Source of the DNA: Mixia osmundae IAM 14324
Taxonomy: Eukaryota > Basidiomycota > Mixiomycetes > Mixiales > Mixiaceae
Assembly (NCBI RefSeq): GCF_000708205.1
Contig: NW_014575561.1
Coordinates: 1,114,577 to 1,178,576 of the forward strand
Length of the DNA: 64,000 nt
Direction of reading: 5' to 3'
In this document: positions 1 to 11,587 of the stretch, piece after piece
Layout of the letters: each line of letters begins with the position of its first letter
Position numbering within the stretch: position 1 is the stretch's first letter
Program-made: the position numbers and the translations under genes
The notes under the pieces: generated by a model
What the model saw: the letters and a program-made list of their open reading frames with translations, nothing else
The model's database searches: none
What the model was told of the DNA's origin: nothing

Positions 1-413
1 AGACGGGCAAAGATAGCGGGAGAAGAGTCGATAGGCCGAGATAGGAGCGTGACGGGCGCGATGGAGCCTCTCCTGCCTGTCGAGTAGGAAGGCCGGCTGT
101 TGATCGATGGCGTGACATTGCCAGTACTATAGCCCGTGCTTGCGTCCCTGTCTACCGCCAGATAAGGGTCCAAAGACGCTCTCGGCAGGAGACTTTCGAA
201 CAATGCTGATAGGATGAGACTGCTGTCCGACATGAGCCAATGCAAACGCAGACGAGGCCAGGGACGTGCTTGATGAGCTCTGGCGGTAGTCTGGGAAGTC
301 TGTTGTCCGTCGCAGAGTCCATCGCTGCCAAACAAGCCGATATCAATGGCCAAGTGATCCAGGCAAAATGTGGAGTTGCGCGCGCGAAGTCAAAAGAATT
401 CTACAGCTGATTG
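1..413. other. Left-edge region without a confident gene
   Basis: An open frame enters from the left edge in frame 1 and ends at a stop at 85-87; it may be the last 28 codons of a plus-strand gene lying mostly outside, but it is too short to judge. On the minus strand a short reading frame starts at ATG 322. If a 43-nt GT-AG intron is removed it runs to a stop at 127 and gives a small basic protein ending in HGL. I recognise neither. Confidence 0.2.
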
Positions 414-1241
414 ATGGCTTCTTCGATCTTGATGGCAGGCAAGGGCGTCGTACACGAGGCAACTTCCTTCACGGCTGCCCCAATCGCGTGCTCATGAACC
501 TCGACAGACCAACCTGGGCGCAATAGAGTTTGAGCTCTACTGGCAGCATGCTCCCAAGACATGTCAGATCACTCTCGCTGGCCTACAGGACGTCTTTGAC
601 CGTCATCGCACAGGCCAGAACTTCTTCGAACTCAGCCGGAAAGGCTACTATAGCGGGACACTCTACCACCGCGTCATAGCCGTACATCTGCATCCTGAGC
701 ATATTCCTTCAGACAAGCAGCTGATGCCGTCCTCGCAGGATTTCATGATACAAGGTCGGGACCGAACCTCCCTAGGCCGAACAGCTCTGCTATAGCTTGT
801 CGATCGAGACAGGCGGTGATCCTACTGCGACAGGCAGGGGTGGACAGAGCATATGGGGCAAGCCCTTCGAAGACGAGATCGTGCGGCTGCTCGTTCGTCC
901 ATCGTTGGATTTCACTCACGCAACAGGCTGCATCGTCAGACGCCCGACTTGCGGTTTGTGGGCGCAGGCATACTTGCTATGGCCAACTCGGGCCCAAACA
1001 CAAACGGCAGCCAGTTCTTTATCACCTTGGCGCGTCAGTCGCTTTCCTTGCTTACAGTGCCAAAGTGACTCTTTTGACCCATCACACAGCGACGCCCCAC
1101 CTAGACAAGAAGCACACAATATTCGGCCGGGTCAAGAGCGGCATGAGGGTCGTAGAGCGCTTGGGAGCACTAGCAGTAGACAGCTCAGACAGGCCCAAGG
1201 AGGAGATCAAGATTGTCAAGAGCAGGATAGCGGAAGAGTGA
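414..1241 (+). CDS. PPIL1: Peptidyl-prolyl cis-trans isomerase, cyclophilin of the PPIL1/Cyp1 type
   Basis: Single-domain cyclophilin of 162 residues, the usual length of the PPIL1/Cyp1 group. Members catalyse proline isomerisation and the group is a component of the activated spliceosome. Seven exons: 414-449, 508-562, 614-681, 739-754, 813-880, 940-1033, 1090-1241. The introns are 51-59 nt, and exon 4 is only 16 nt. Spliced motifs in order: [17 protein letters not shown] near residue 15, [46 protein letters not shown] (active-site and cyclosporin-binding region) and KHTIFGRV. A second in-frame ATG at 432 would remove six residues, so the start is uncertain by that much. The gene converges on the cyclin gene with 163 bp between stops. 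Confidence 0.9.
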
Positions 1242-1404
1242 ACAAGCATGCATATGGTTATGTTTGCTACAGCGCCAGTCGAGTGCGTCTACAACGAGGA
1301 TCGGATGATGTGCCGGTGAGAATGATGTGAGTGCAGAGTGACTCATCCAAGTGATCGTCTTTGTCGAGAAGCAGGACCGGCCTGCTTGCTCGCTTCTGAG
1401 CAGA

Positions 1405-2750
1405 TCATTGAACGATAGTGACACCGTCGACCACAAGAGGCGCTTCGAGCGTGGCCCGCCCGATTCGATTGCCGCCTTGCAGATAGCCTTTGCCTGCCTC
1501 GATAGTACGCGCGAGCAAATTGGATGCAGATTTGCGAGTGCGCAATTGCTGGCTTGCTTGCATGTATCGCACATCGAGATGTTCGACAGAGCGCATCGTA
1601 TGCAGCTGCTGCTGGGCGCGCTGATGGTGGTGTTGCTGGTGCTCGATCGCCATTGGCTCCTCTTCAGAGGCTGGGCTCGATTCTTGCGAGTCTGACCGGC
1701 GTATTTCCGGCGAGACGCGTTGCCTGTGCGCTTGCCTTTGCGCAGTGCGCGTGTAGGGAGACCCAGACTGGGCGGAGGATGTCCTCCGCATGGGGCTGTT
1801 GCCCGGTGTCGGCACAGCAGGCTTGCTGTACGCGTGATGCTGGGACACTCTGCGCGGTGTAGGTGGGCAAGCAGAAGAGGCAAAAGTGGAAGTCGAGCCG
1901 CATGATTCGAGTGATGGCATCCGTCGGTCAGCAAGGGGCCGACCGCCCAGAGCAGCAGCAGTGACGGGCACGGCTTGGCGCAAGAATGGCCGGAAGTGGA
2001 CAAGCAGCTCCTCTTCGGACATGCGCAAGTCATAGTCAAGCAATTGCAGCAACTCTGCGCGGCGGAAATGTCAGCATGTGCAAGCCGAGCGAGCATGACG
2101 CGCGACTGACGAGATTCCATGAGGTTGGTCTCTGCAAGGGGGAAGATTGCAGCATATTTTGTCCAGTGCATGTTCTTCGGGCTGTTGTCATTGAGATACT
2201 TTGCCGCGACGATGAGCGTGGCAAGGAAGACGCGATGACGAGTGCATGGCATGCCTTTGCTGACTTTTGCCAGTCTTCGTTTCAGCCTGTCGAGATAGAC
2301 GAGCGTGCAGAGCAGCGTAGGCACCTGAACATTCGACTTTTGTACGAGTGTCAGGATGAAGGCTTCTAAGCTCGGCAGCGCTGGATCAGCAGCAAGATCG
2401 CCAGCGGCAGCTTGTCCCTCGAAGCCATCCTTGGTGGGCGTTGCGGGTGGTGATGGCAAAGGCGCGGTGGCTGGACCACATTGGATCACGTCGTAGACCT
2501 TCTTCGCAAGGTAGGCTGCGCGTCAATGTCAGCTTCCGATCTCAGATGAGGTGAGCAGACACGTACTGATCATGCCTTTGGTGACCCTGCTCCGCACGAG
2601 TTCCAGCAGTGCGGGATCGTGCATATACTTGGGCAGCAGTGACGCCGGCAGGCGACGATGGCTCGACGGCAGAACCGAAGGCGAGCTCATCGAAGCGGAC
2701 GATAGTGACGAAGAGGATGAGGAGGCAGACGCAGATCGCTCCATGTTCAT
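1405..2750 (-). CDS. Pcl1/Pcl2-type (Pho80 family) cyclin
   Basis: Cyclin of 412 residues in three exons: 2567-2750, 2111-2515, 1405-2054 (complement); the introns are 51 and 56 nt. A Ser-rich N terminus is followed by a cyclin box of the PCL family: [39 protein letters not shown] and [11 protein letters not shown], then [16 protein letters not shown] rejoined across the second intron. In yeast, Pcl1/Pcl2 bind the kinase Pho85 and act in G1 and polarity, so the expected partner is a Pho85-type CDK. The C-terminal 210 residues are low complexity (Ser, Gln, His) and probably disordered. CCC2 lies upstream in the same orientation, 1.36 kb away. Confidence 0.9.
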
Positions 2751-4113
2751 GTTCGATATAAGTTAGCGGGTCGAGGTAATTCGAGATTCTACTTTCTAAA
2801 GACTGAGTGATTCGCCCTGCGAAGTCTGGTTCTAGTCTCGTGTGATGATCTAATGAGACTGCCTAGACGATGCCAGATCGACTGTAGAGCGTCAGAGTCT
2901 CGCGATTGTGTACGCCTGAGCCGCCTGTGCTCGAGGATGTGGCACGAAGCGAGGGATTGCTGTTGTAGACAACGACCAAGAGTGCCTGCCTCTTGAGGGA
3001 TCGCGCCTTAGACAGTGGGCTGGCTCGTCAGTCGAGAAGTGACGCTTCCGACACTTGCTAGCAAGCGATTCGCGAGATGAGCGAGCGAGCGGCCGCTTCA
3101 AGAGATGGCGAGCGGCGAGGCAAACTGAATTTTGTGTTTTCGCTTTTTGGCTTCCCGTGTCGCGACTCGCGTAAGATTGGCGCGTGCACTCCTAATGCGA
3201 CCGGGCAGCCGGCCTTGCTGACACTCGCTCGAGAAGAGACGAGCGAACGAGCACAAGGGCGGGCGAGCGAGCGAGCGAGTGTGGGCAGTGCGAGCTCTAC
3301 CTCGATATCTGCACGATTGCTCCTACAATCTGGGTCGTCCAGAAGATTGGCTTGCGGGTCCAGAGCACGTAGCTAGCCTCTGCTTAAGATAATGATCGGG
3401 AATTTGTCGTGTCAATGCAACGCGTGGCGATAGGAGCCAGCGACGGCGGACGTGTAGACTACGCGACAAATGAAAGCGGGGTGCGGCCGGCAATGCGGAT
3501 CGCCTTCTAGCGCTGGCAGATTTGTCGATGACGGCTCGATGGCTGCGCTTCGTCTAGGGGCCCGCCGGAGATCTCGACCTGGCCTATATGCGACGTGCAA
3601 AGCAGGAGTGATGACTCTATGCGACCGTTATGACCCTCGAATATGCTAGCAAGGCCGTTCGGAAGTGCACGCTGCGTCTCTTTCGCAAGGACTGTCCTCA
3701 AAATGCAAAGTGAGTTGCTATATGGGCTAGCACAAGTCTGAGCCGAGGCTCGCTGTCCTTGGGGCGGATGAGCCCGCAGCCGTCAGGATATTGCTGTTCA
3801 TTCGATGCATCGAAAGCTCATGAAGGCCATATGCATCCATGTTCGACGACAAAGGGTCCTTGCGCTTCTACAACTGACTGCCTTGTCCGACGAGCTAGAC
3901 ATACTCAGGCACAGCGGGCGCCATGCGATCGACGCTTTGGGAAGCCGAGGCAGATGGTCTTCCAGGGTAGCTCAAATGCTGTGACATGCTTTGCACATCA
4001 GGGCTGTGAGATCACATGCCCATGAGCGGCATGCGCAACCTCGTGCCTACGTCACTGTCGAAGGAGATGGCTGAATAGCCAAAACCGGACACTTGATTGA
4101 CGCGTCGCGTCGA
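2751..4113. other. Intergenic region between the cyclin and CCC2
   Basis: This 1.36 kb is the promoter side of the cyclin gene and the 3' side of CCC2. Short open frames on both strands lack homology and splice logic and are not called. A (GAGC)n-type simple repeat lies at about 3262-3279 within a longer purine-rich stretch. No tRNA or transposon signature was seen. Confidence 0.5.
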
Positions 4114-7100
4114 TTAGACTGGCTCCGCAGTAGTGAGGGGAACATAATCGACAGACGTGACTGTCGGCCCGCGAGACATCAAGCGAGCTTTCAGACCTGA
4201 TAGTGATCGCAGAGCCGAGTGACTGGTTCGGCCCAGAGACGCAAAAAGCGTGGACGCCATGGCGACCTTGCTGTCGCGCGCATTGATTTCGTCTCGATGA
4301 CACGCAATTCTGGGCCGTCTCCACCAGCGCAGTGTCAACGAAGATCCAACGACAGAAACCGAAGAGAACGCCATCGCCAGACCCGCCAGCATGGGATGCA
4401 GATGAATACCCCAGGGGAGCAGAACGCCCATGGCCAGAGGGATACCGACAAGGTTGTAGACAGTCGCCCATCTGCAGCACACGTCAGCCTCGCAAAATCC
4501 GGCTACACATGTCACGCACAAGAAGTTGAGCCTGATCTGGTGGAAGATGCGACGCGAGAGATCGAGCGCGGCGACGACGTCAAGAAGGTCGTTTCGCATC
4601 AGCACTATATCTGCCGCTTCGACTGCTATGTCTGTGCCAGAGCAAAGTGCAATGCCGACGTCGGCAGAGGCGAGTGCGGGACTATCGTTGATACCATCGC
4701 CGACCATAGCGATGTGACGTCTGCCTGCGGTCTCTTTCTTACACTGCTCGACTAGCGCGCGTTTGCCTTGTGGTGATACACCAGCGTGAACGTCCTCTGG
4801 AGGAATACCGACCTCTGCAGCGATAGCGAGCGCAGTTGCACGATGGTCTCCCGTTACCATCAGGACGCTAATGCCCATCCACCGCAGCCCTTCGATAGCT
4901 TGACGAGCTTCAGGTTTGATCGTATCTGAGAGTGAAACAATGCAGGCTAGCGCGTTATCGATCGCGATGAGAATGACAGTCCTCGCTCGGGCTTCCTGCT
5001 CGTCCTTGAAGCCCTCAAGCGAAGCTGGCAAGAGGACATGGCTGTCTCTGGCGAGGAACGCCGCGTTGCCGATTGTAAGAGAATGGCGGGTGGAGCTTGA
5101 GCTCAGACTTGCATTGCACTTGACGCCAAGACCGCTGACAGCCTGAAAGTCCGAGACTTCGACTGACGCAATAGCAGCCGAAGCCTCGGCTTCTGACGAG
5201 CTCAGAGACGAGTGTCCAAAAGCGCTGATAGCTGTTGCCAGAGGGTGCTCTGATTTGCTCTCTGCCGCGCTAGTCATCAGTAACACCTCACGTTGCCATT
5301 GTTGACGAGCGGCCAGGTCTTGTGCATCTACGGCAGAAGTGTCTGTCCAAGCGATCTCTTTGACAGTCAGTTTACCCATTGTGATCGTGCCCGTCTTATC
5401 GAGCAAGATGCGATCGACCTTGTGACTCGCCTCGAGAGGTCCAGCGCCCTTGATGAGGATACCATTCTGCGCACCGACGCCAGTGCCGACCATGACTGCC
5501 GTTGGCGTGCTGAGACCGAGCGCACAAGGGCAGGCGACCACGATGACGGAGATGCAGAGCTGAAGACAGACCATGAATTTATTCGTTGTGGCGTCTCGAA
5601 AGATTGTGGGCAAGGTGGGCAAGACGTGGGTGTGCGAGAGAACCATCCAAGCGACGAAAGTGAGCAGACCGAGACAGAGCACGACAGGGACAAAAACGCC
5701 TGCGACCGTATCAGCAAAAGCCTGGATGGGCGCCTTTGAGGTCTGCGCCTCATCGACGAGCTTGACAATTTGTGCGAGTGCCGTGTCTCTGCCAGCTCTC
5801 GTCACACGCATGTCGAGCGTACCAAGGCCGTTGACGGTGCCGCCGATGAGCGCATCGCCTAGAGTTTTGGGAACAGGCATGACTTCACCGGTGACCATGC
5901 TCTCGTCGACACTCGACTGACCGCGCAGGACATGACCGTCGGCAGGAATCTTGTCGCCTGGCACGAGCTTGACCGTGTCACCGAGCTGCACGAGTTCGGT
6001 CGCAATCTTGCGCTCAACCGTACAAGCTTCGTCGGTGTAGATGATAGCAGACGATGGTGTTAGTTGTAGCAGCTTGGACAAGGCAGCTGAGGTCTTGACC
6101 TTGGCAAGGTTCTCTACATATCGGCCAAGGGAGATGAAAGTGATGAGCATAGTAGAAGTGTCGAAGAATGTCTTTGGGTGGAAGTCTGGATCGCCGCCGG
6201 GCAAGAGCGCGAGGAGCATGGCGAAGACGCTGAAGAAGAAGGCTGCAGAGGTGCCCATTACGACAAGGACGTCCATAGTGGCACTTCCGTGCTGCAAGCT
6301 CTTTGCTGCTGACTTGTAGAATCGGGCACCGACGCCAAACTGAACTGGAAGGGTAAGGAGCAGACATAGCAAGTCGCCCAGATAAATGCCCTTGACGAGA
6401 CGCAGATTGACGAGCGGACCGACGAGGGACAGCATAGGGAAGACCATGCTAAGCAGGAAGACTGGCACAGCAAGCATTGCGCCCCGACGGAATGCATCGC
6501 GCCAACTTTGGATTTCCTTGGTACGTGCGAGCGACTTGAGCTGGAGGGTATCTGATTCGTCTTGGAGCACAGCATCAAAGCCGAGATCTTCTATTGTCTC
6601 TATGAGTGCGCGAGGGCCAGAGAGGACCGACTTGTCGTAGGTGACCTTGACGCGTTCGGTGACGAGCGAGACGGCTACGCTCTCCACGCCCGCAAGTGCG
6701 AGCAGTCCTCTCTCGACAGAGCCAGTACAGCTCGCGCATGTCATACCGTATACTCCCAGCGTGACTGTATCCTCTGATCTATCTGGTAGGGGCGAAGCGT
6801 CGAAGCCCATGTCCTGCTGTTTTTGTCAGCGCGATGAGTAATAGCGCAAACGGCAAGCTGACTTCGATTGCCTCGCATAGCTTGGCCACCGTCCATCCGG
6901 ACGAGTGTTCATATGTGATGGTAGCCTTCTCCGCCAGGAGGGCTACACTGACAGACTTGACGCCGGGCTGAGTCAGGCCGGATTCGATGCTGCTCACACA
7001 GGCACCGCATGTCATGCCCTCGACCTGCCCATGTCTGGAGGTCAGGCTCATCCAACTTATGCAAGAGAATGGATCACCTTCAACACTACCGTCGTGCTCG

Positions 7101-7170
7101 GCTCTGACACTGTCTGTCCAGCTTTCTTGTCCTCCATCTCGTCCCGGGGGTATGATGACTTGGCGTCCAT
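4114..7170 (-). CDS. CCC2: Copper-transporting P1B-type ATPase, Ccc2/ATP7 family
   Basis: Protein of 968 residues in four exons: 7078-7170, 6863-7024, 4520-6813, 4114-4471 (complement). The introns are 53, 49 and 48 nt. Two N-terminal heavy-metal domains carry GMTCGAC (cysteines 37 and 40) and GMTCASC (111 and 114). These are followed by membrane helices, the actuator TGE near residue 393, the metal-path CPC in ACPCALGLSTP near 513, the phosphorylation site DKTGT near 557, the P1B SEHP motif and GDGINDSPAL. Family knowledge: the pump takes copper from Atx1 and loads it into the late secretory pathway for multicopper oxidases, including the high-affinity iron oxidase. The start at 7170 is chosen because splicing rejoins TTVVLK to VEGMTC. 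The last intron is a stopless multiple of three (see findings). The gene diverges from VMA16 235 bp away. Confidence 0.97.
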
Positions 7171-7405
7171 CTTGCAAGGGATGTGTCAGCCGCCACGAGC
7201 TATTTGGACCGACGCGCGATGCTGCAGCTCATAGAGATGTCGGCCATGCGGCAATCTGTCCGTGTGAACGACCTCTCATCGCACGGACGTTGTGTATCTC
7301 GAGCGTCAGCACTGATCAAAAAGCGAGAGATTGATAAAACCGTGAGAGAAACTCGCGCCTGCCTGCTCGCCAGCGACCGGTGTCATTCGGCAGGACAGGG
7401 CCGCT

Positions 7406-8345
7406 ATGGGCTACTACTCACCGCTCTTCACGTTCTACTACGTGGTCTTGCTCGTAGCGATCGTGATAGCGCTCTATTTGCTCTTCACCGGATCAGGCGA
7501 GGATTTCAATGTCGGAGCGTTCCTCGAATCGACTTCGCCTCATTCATGGGCTCTTATGGGCGTCGGGCTCAACATCGGCCTATCTGTCATCGGAGCAGGC
7601 TGGTCAGCAGCAAGGCTCCTGTCCTCCCGCCGCAAGAGCTTACTGTGGCTCGGGCAGGGGCATCTTCATCACAGGAGCGAGTATACTGGGCGGTGGTGTG
7701 AGGACACCGAGGATACGGACGAAGAATCTCATCTCGTCAGTCCCTCTCTACAAACGCTGTGGAGAGCGTCAGGTGCTCATGTGTTCATCCTGCAGCATCA
7801 TCTTCTGTGAAGTCGTCGGCATTTACGGCGTCATCGGAGGCAAGTCCAACGAATGAGATGGTCCTCTGTCGCTCAAGCGAGGCCTGCAGCGATCGTTTTC
7901 AGTGCGAAACTGAACGGCAACGCGCCAAGTCATGCAGAGCTCTACTCTCCCGCGAATTATTACACAGGCAAGCAGACCTTTCGACGATAGCGTACTGCTG
8001 AGCTCATTGCTCGTTCCTGCAGGCTTCTCACTCTTCTGGGGTGGACTGACCATGGGCGCATGCAATCTACTGTGCGGTATTGCGGTGGGTATCAGCGGGT
8101 CCAATGCAGCGTTGGCAGACGCAGCCGATCCGACGTTGTTCGTCAAAATCCTCGTTGTCGAGGTCTTCAGCAGTATCCTTGGCCTCTTCGGTCTCATTGG
8201 TGAGTACTGGCTCTTGTGCGCTTCTGGCAGCAGCTTACATAGAATCGAAAACAGTCGGTCTGCTAGTGGTAAGTCTATGCAGAAGCGACACATCGGAATT
8301 GTCTGATCGAGAGTACAGTCGGGCAAGGCGGCGGAATTCAACTAG
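7406..8345 (+). CDS. VMA16: V-type H+-ATPase proteolipid subunit c''
   Basis: Membrane rotor subunit of the vacuolar proton pump, 204 residues, close to the family length. Seven exons: 7406-7602, 7658-7735, 7796-7839, 7890-7967, 8023-8199, 8255-8268, 8319-8345. The fragments reassemble into [20 protein letters not shown], containing the conserved membrane glutamate, and [23 protein letters not shown]-like [14 protein letters not shown] and [18 protein letters not shown]. Four or five hydrophobic helices are visible. Two introns (7840-7889 and 7968-8022) use GC donors (GCAAGT and GCAAGC), and exon 6 is a 14-nt microexon. The frame is broken if either GC intron is ignored. The gene converges on ILV2 with 158 bp between stops. 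Confidence 0.95.
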
Positions 8346-8503
8346 ACGAGCACGACACGAGTCCACTTGTAACCTCATGCAAATCTGTTCTGTCGCGCAA
8401 ACTGAACAGGCATAATGCATTGCAATAGCTGACACCGCAGCTGGTTTTTGAGATCGTGACACGGTACCCAGATGGCTGATGCTACATTTGATGCAAAGCT
8501 AGA

Positions 8504-11084
8504 TCATGCAGAGGAAGCGGCGGCTGCTTTTGCCGCAGCAATCTTGGCGAGGCGAGGATGGACGACCTGCTCCTGTAGAGCCTTGCCAGCGGCGACCTGT
8601 CGCGAGCCTTTCAGCTTAGCTGATGAGAATCGCGATTCAGCGTACCATGGGCAAGACGTGTTCGTTCTTGACGACGCGAGCCTCGAACAGAATCGGCTTC
8701 GAGTTGTCGTACTCCATGAACTCCTTCATCTTGGCAGGCAGATCCGCGAGACTGTCACACCGGATGGCTTTGACGTTCATAGCCTCTGCGAGCTTGCAGA
8801 AATTGGGGTTGGTCATCTCGGTGTGCGAGTACCGCTTCTCGTAGAAGAGGTCTTGCCATTGTAGGACCATTCCCTGGAACTCGTTGTTGAGCACGAGGAT
8901 CTTGACGCCGATGCTGTATTGTGCAGCTGTCGCGAGCTCCATGGCGGTCATGCTGAAGGATGCATCGCCGTCGATATCGACGACGTATTTCGCCGGTGCA
9001 GCGACCTTTGCGCCAATGCAAGAGGGGAGCCCGTACTGTCAAATAAGTCATATCAGCATGCGCTCCAGCGCTCGTAAGAAAAGCATTGACGTACGCCCAT
9101 AGTACCAAGGCCACCTGAGCTGACCCACGATCGAGGCTGGGTCCATCTGTAATGCTGAGCAGCCCACATCTGATGCTGGCCGACGCCAGTCGTAATAATG
9201 ACCTGATCTTTCTTGTCTTTCGCCCAATGATCCAACGCCTCGATGACCTCTTGAGGCTTCATCAGCTCGCCAGCTTCGGGCTTTGACGGCTCGAACGTAA
9301 AGGGATATTGCTCCTTCCAGCTCGCGATTTTGCTGAACCATTCTGTGCGTGGCAAAGGCGTTTCCGGTAGGAGAGGCAGCATATGACCGAGGTTATGTGC
9401 TACGTCGCCCTCGATAGCATAAGTCGCATCGACGACCTTGTTGATGTTCTTTGGCTGGATCTCAAAGTGGATGATACCACCTCGACCTTGCAGAGCGGCA
9501 GCGCGAGCATGTGGCGCAAAACCATCGAGTCTGCCCGTTACACGATCGTCAAATCTCGCACCGAGAGCGATAATAACATCGGCGTCTTGCATTGCCAGGT
9601 TGGCATATGCAGATCCGTGCATACCGAGCATATGCAATGAGCGCTCGTTGTGCTCATCAAAAGCTCCGAGACCTTGCAACGTGGTCGTGACGGGAATGTT
9701 GCCCTTTTCGGAGAGCTCTGCAAGGAACTGAGGTCCTTCTGGTCGAGCGAGAATGCCCTGGCCGGCGTAGATGATCGGTCGCTTCGCCTGGGCGATGAGC
9801 GCGGCTGCTTTGCTCAAAAGCTCCATGTCAGGCGCTGGAAAGGCAGGCTGGGTCTGGGCTACTGCGGCTGCAACTGCGGCTTGGGTGAGGGGTTGCACGC
9901 TTTGGGGCGCGCTCCGGCTGAGAGGATTGCTCGGCAGGTTTGCTGCCGTCTGGTCCGGCTGGGTATAGCGCAAGGGTATGGACTGTCGAAGAATGCCAGC
10001 AGTGACATCCTTTGGCAGGTCGACGAGGACGGGTCCCGGCCGTCCGCTGGTTGCAATTCTGAAAGCCTCATTAATGCGCCTCGGGAGCTCAGTGATATCT
10101 TTGACCATTACGTTCCATTTCGTGCATGATCGAGAGATACCGACGATATCTGCTTCTTGGAAAGCATCTGAACCGATGGCAGAAGTGGCTACCTGTCCAC
10201 AAAAGACGACAAGTGGCGTGCCGTCTGACATTGCATCCTGCATCGGTGTGACGACGTTGGTCGCGCCTGGACCAGATGTGACGAGCACTACGCCAGGCTT
10301 GCCTGATACGCGTGCGTAGCCTTCTGCCATGTGACCTGCGCCTTGTTCGTGTCTTGGTAAGACAAAGTCAAAGTGGGGGGAGTTGTAGATGGCGTCAAAC
10401 ACAGGCAAAATGGCACCGCCAGGATAACCAAAGACATGCTTGACATTATGCCGCAGCCTGAGCAGAGTAAGAGTCAATAATTGCAACGCGTATATCGCAA
10501 GGCTAGACGAACATCATCTCGTGGAAGATCTGGCCGCCAGACATGCCTACAAAGGTCGAGTCCATCACTTCGATCTTCTTTGTCGGTGCTGCAGGGGCGG
10601 GTCGAGCAACGAAAGGCATCATGAGGCGGGCTTTGCTTGCATCTCTGACGTGGCCGCCTGCCGATCGCGAGAGTTCTGGCGGTATGAGACCAGCATGAGA
10701 TCTGTTAAAAAGATCTTAGCTTCGCCATTCGTTTAAGCAAGATATGACTGACGATGAAATGTGTTCCATTTGAGCAGCCTGCGACGCCTGTGCTGTCGCA
10801 CGCAGGCCTCTCCTACCGGCCTGCTCACGCTCCCTTTGCAAGACACGCAAGCGGGCCTTGGCGTCTAATGCGCCACTGGTCGTCGTCGCTCGCTGTACTG
10901 GCGCAGTGGGCTTGCTAGATCTCGGGCTGGATGTCGAGAAGGCGGCGAGTGCACCCCGATGATGTGGGCTCGAGAGGCTGTTCCTGCATGATGGGCTGGT
11001 GGCGCCACTCGAGCTCGTCTGACCGCATTGTGTCTGAGTCGATCGTGCCGATCGGGCGAGCGTGCTTCTGATACTGCAGGACAT
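8504..11084 (-). CDS. ILV2: Acetolactate synthase catalytic subunit (acetohydroxyacid synthase)
   Basis: Thiamine-diphosphate enzyme that makes acetolactate or acetohydroxybutyrate, the first common step of valine, leucine and isoleucine synthesis in mitochondria. Secure exons (complement): 10513 upward, 9095-10457, 8646-9035, 8504-8596, with introns of 55, 59 and 49 nt. Motifs: [20 protein letters not shown] across an intron, [15 protein letters not shown], the catalytic-glutamate region [51 protein letters not shown] and the ThDP/Mg site [18 protein letters not shown]. The N terminus from ATG 11084 is Arg/Ser-rich and reads as a mitochondrial presequence. Splicing between about 10830 and 10570 could be one longer or two normal introns, so that part is uncertain. 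The C-terminal Ala-rich tail ends AAAASSA. Confidence 0.95.
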
Positions 11085-11587
11085 CACGAGTGAATGTCAC
11101 GTCGGCTGTAGCCTTTGTCGGTTGTCACCGGCAAAGCTGGCCACACGACCGAGGGGCGTTTGCTCCTTGCAGAGTTCGCTGCGGAGATTGAAGTGATGTT
11201 GCGTCGAGACAGAACGTAGCGCTGGCAATCGATGAGGGTCAAGGTCCTGGTCCGTCGCGCTGTATCCAGTTCAGTGCCTTTGCTGAGCCGCCCGCTAGCC
11301 CTGATCTTTTGAAAAGAAATGACTCCGCCAAAATCCCTTTTTTTTTTTAAAACGTAAAATCCACAGCCCGCAACACGACGACAACAACAACGATCAGGCG
11401 GCTCAAGTTTGACGGGCTCTCGACGGCTCTTTGCACGATCTTCCGCGCAGGATCCGGTCTAGGCGATAGCTTCCGAGTGCACTGTCACTCAGGCATTGGC
11501 AAGGCCAGCTGGTTGATCGGCGCTGCTCCCTTGTGACGACTCCCGGCATTGTGTCAGACGATCCCCAGTCTCCGCTCCTGGACTGAG
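11085..11587. promoter_or_regulatory. Divergent ILV2/CDC14 promoter with T tract and a TGACTC site
   Basis: This 503 bp intergenic stretch separates two divergent genes. It holds a T11 tract at 11338-11348 and, just upstream, TGACTC at 11320-11325 inside GAAAAGAAATGACTCCGCC. TGACTC is the core of the Gcn4-type site TGACTCA, and ILV genes are Gcn4 targets in yeast. Assigning it a function here is inference. No gene is seen inside. Confidence 0.4.

Noticed and set aside
3077-3376. 99-codon open frame rich in Arg/Ser/Glu upstream of the cyclin gene
   Set aside because: Its content comes from a GAGC-type simple repeat; no homology, no splice context.
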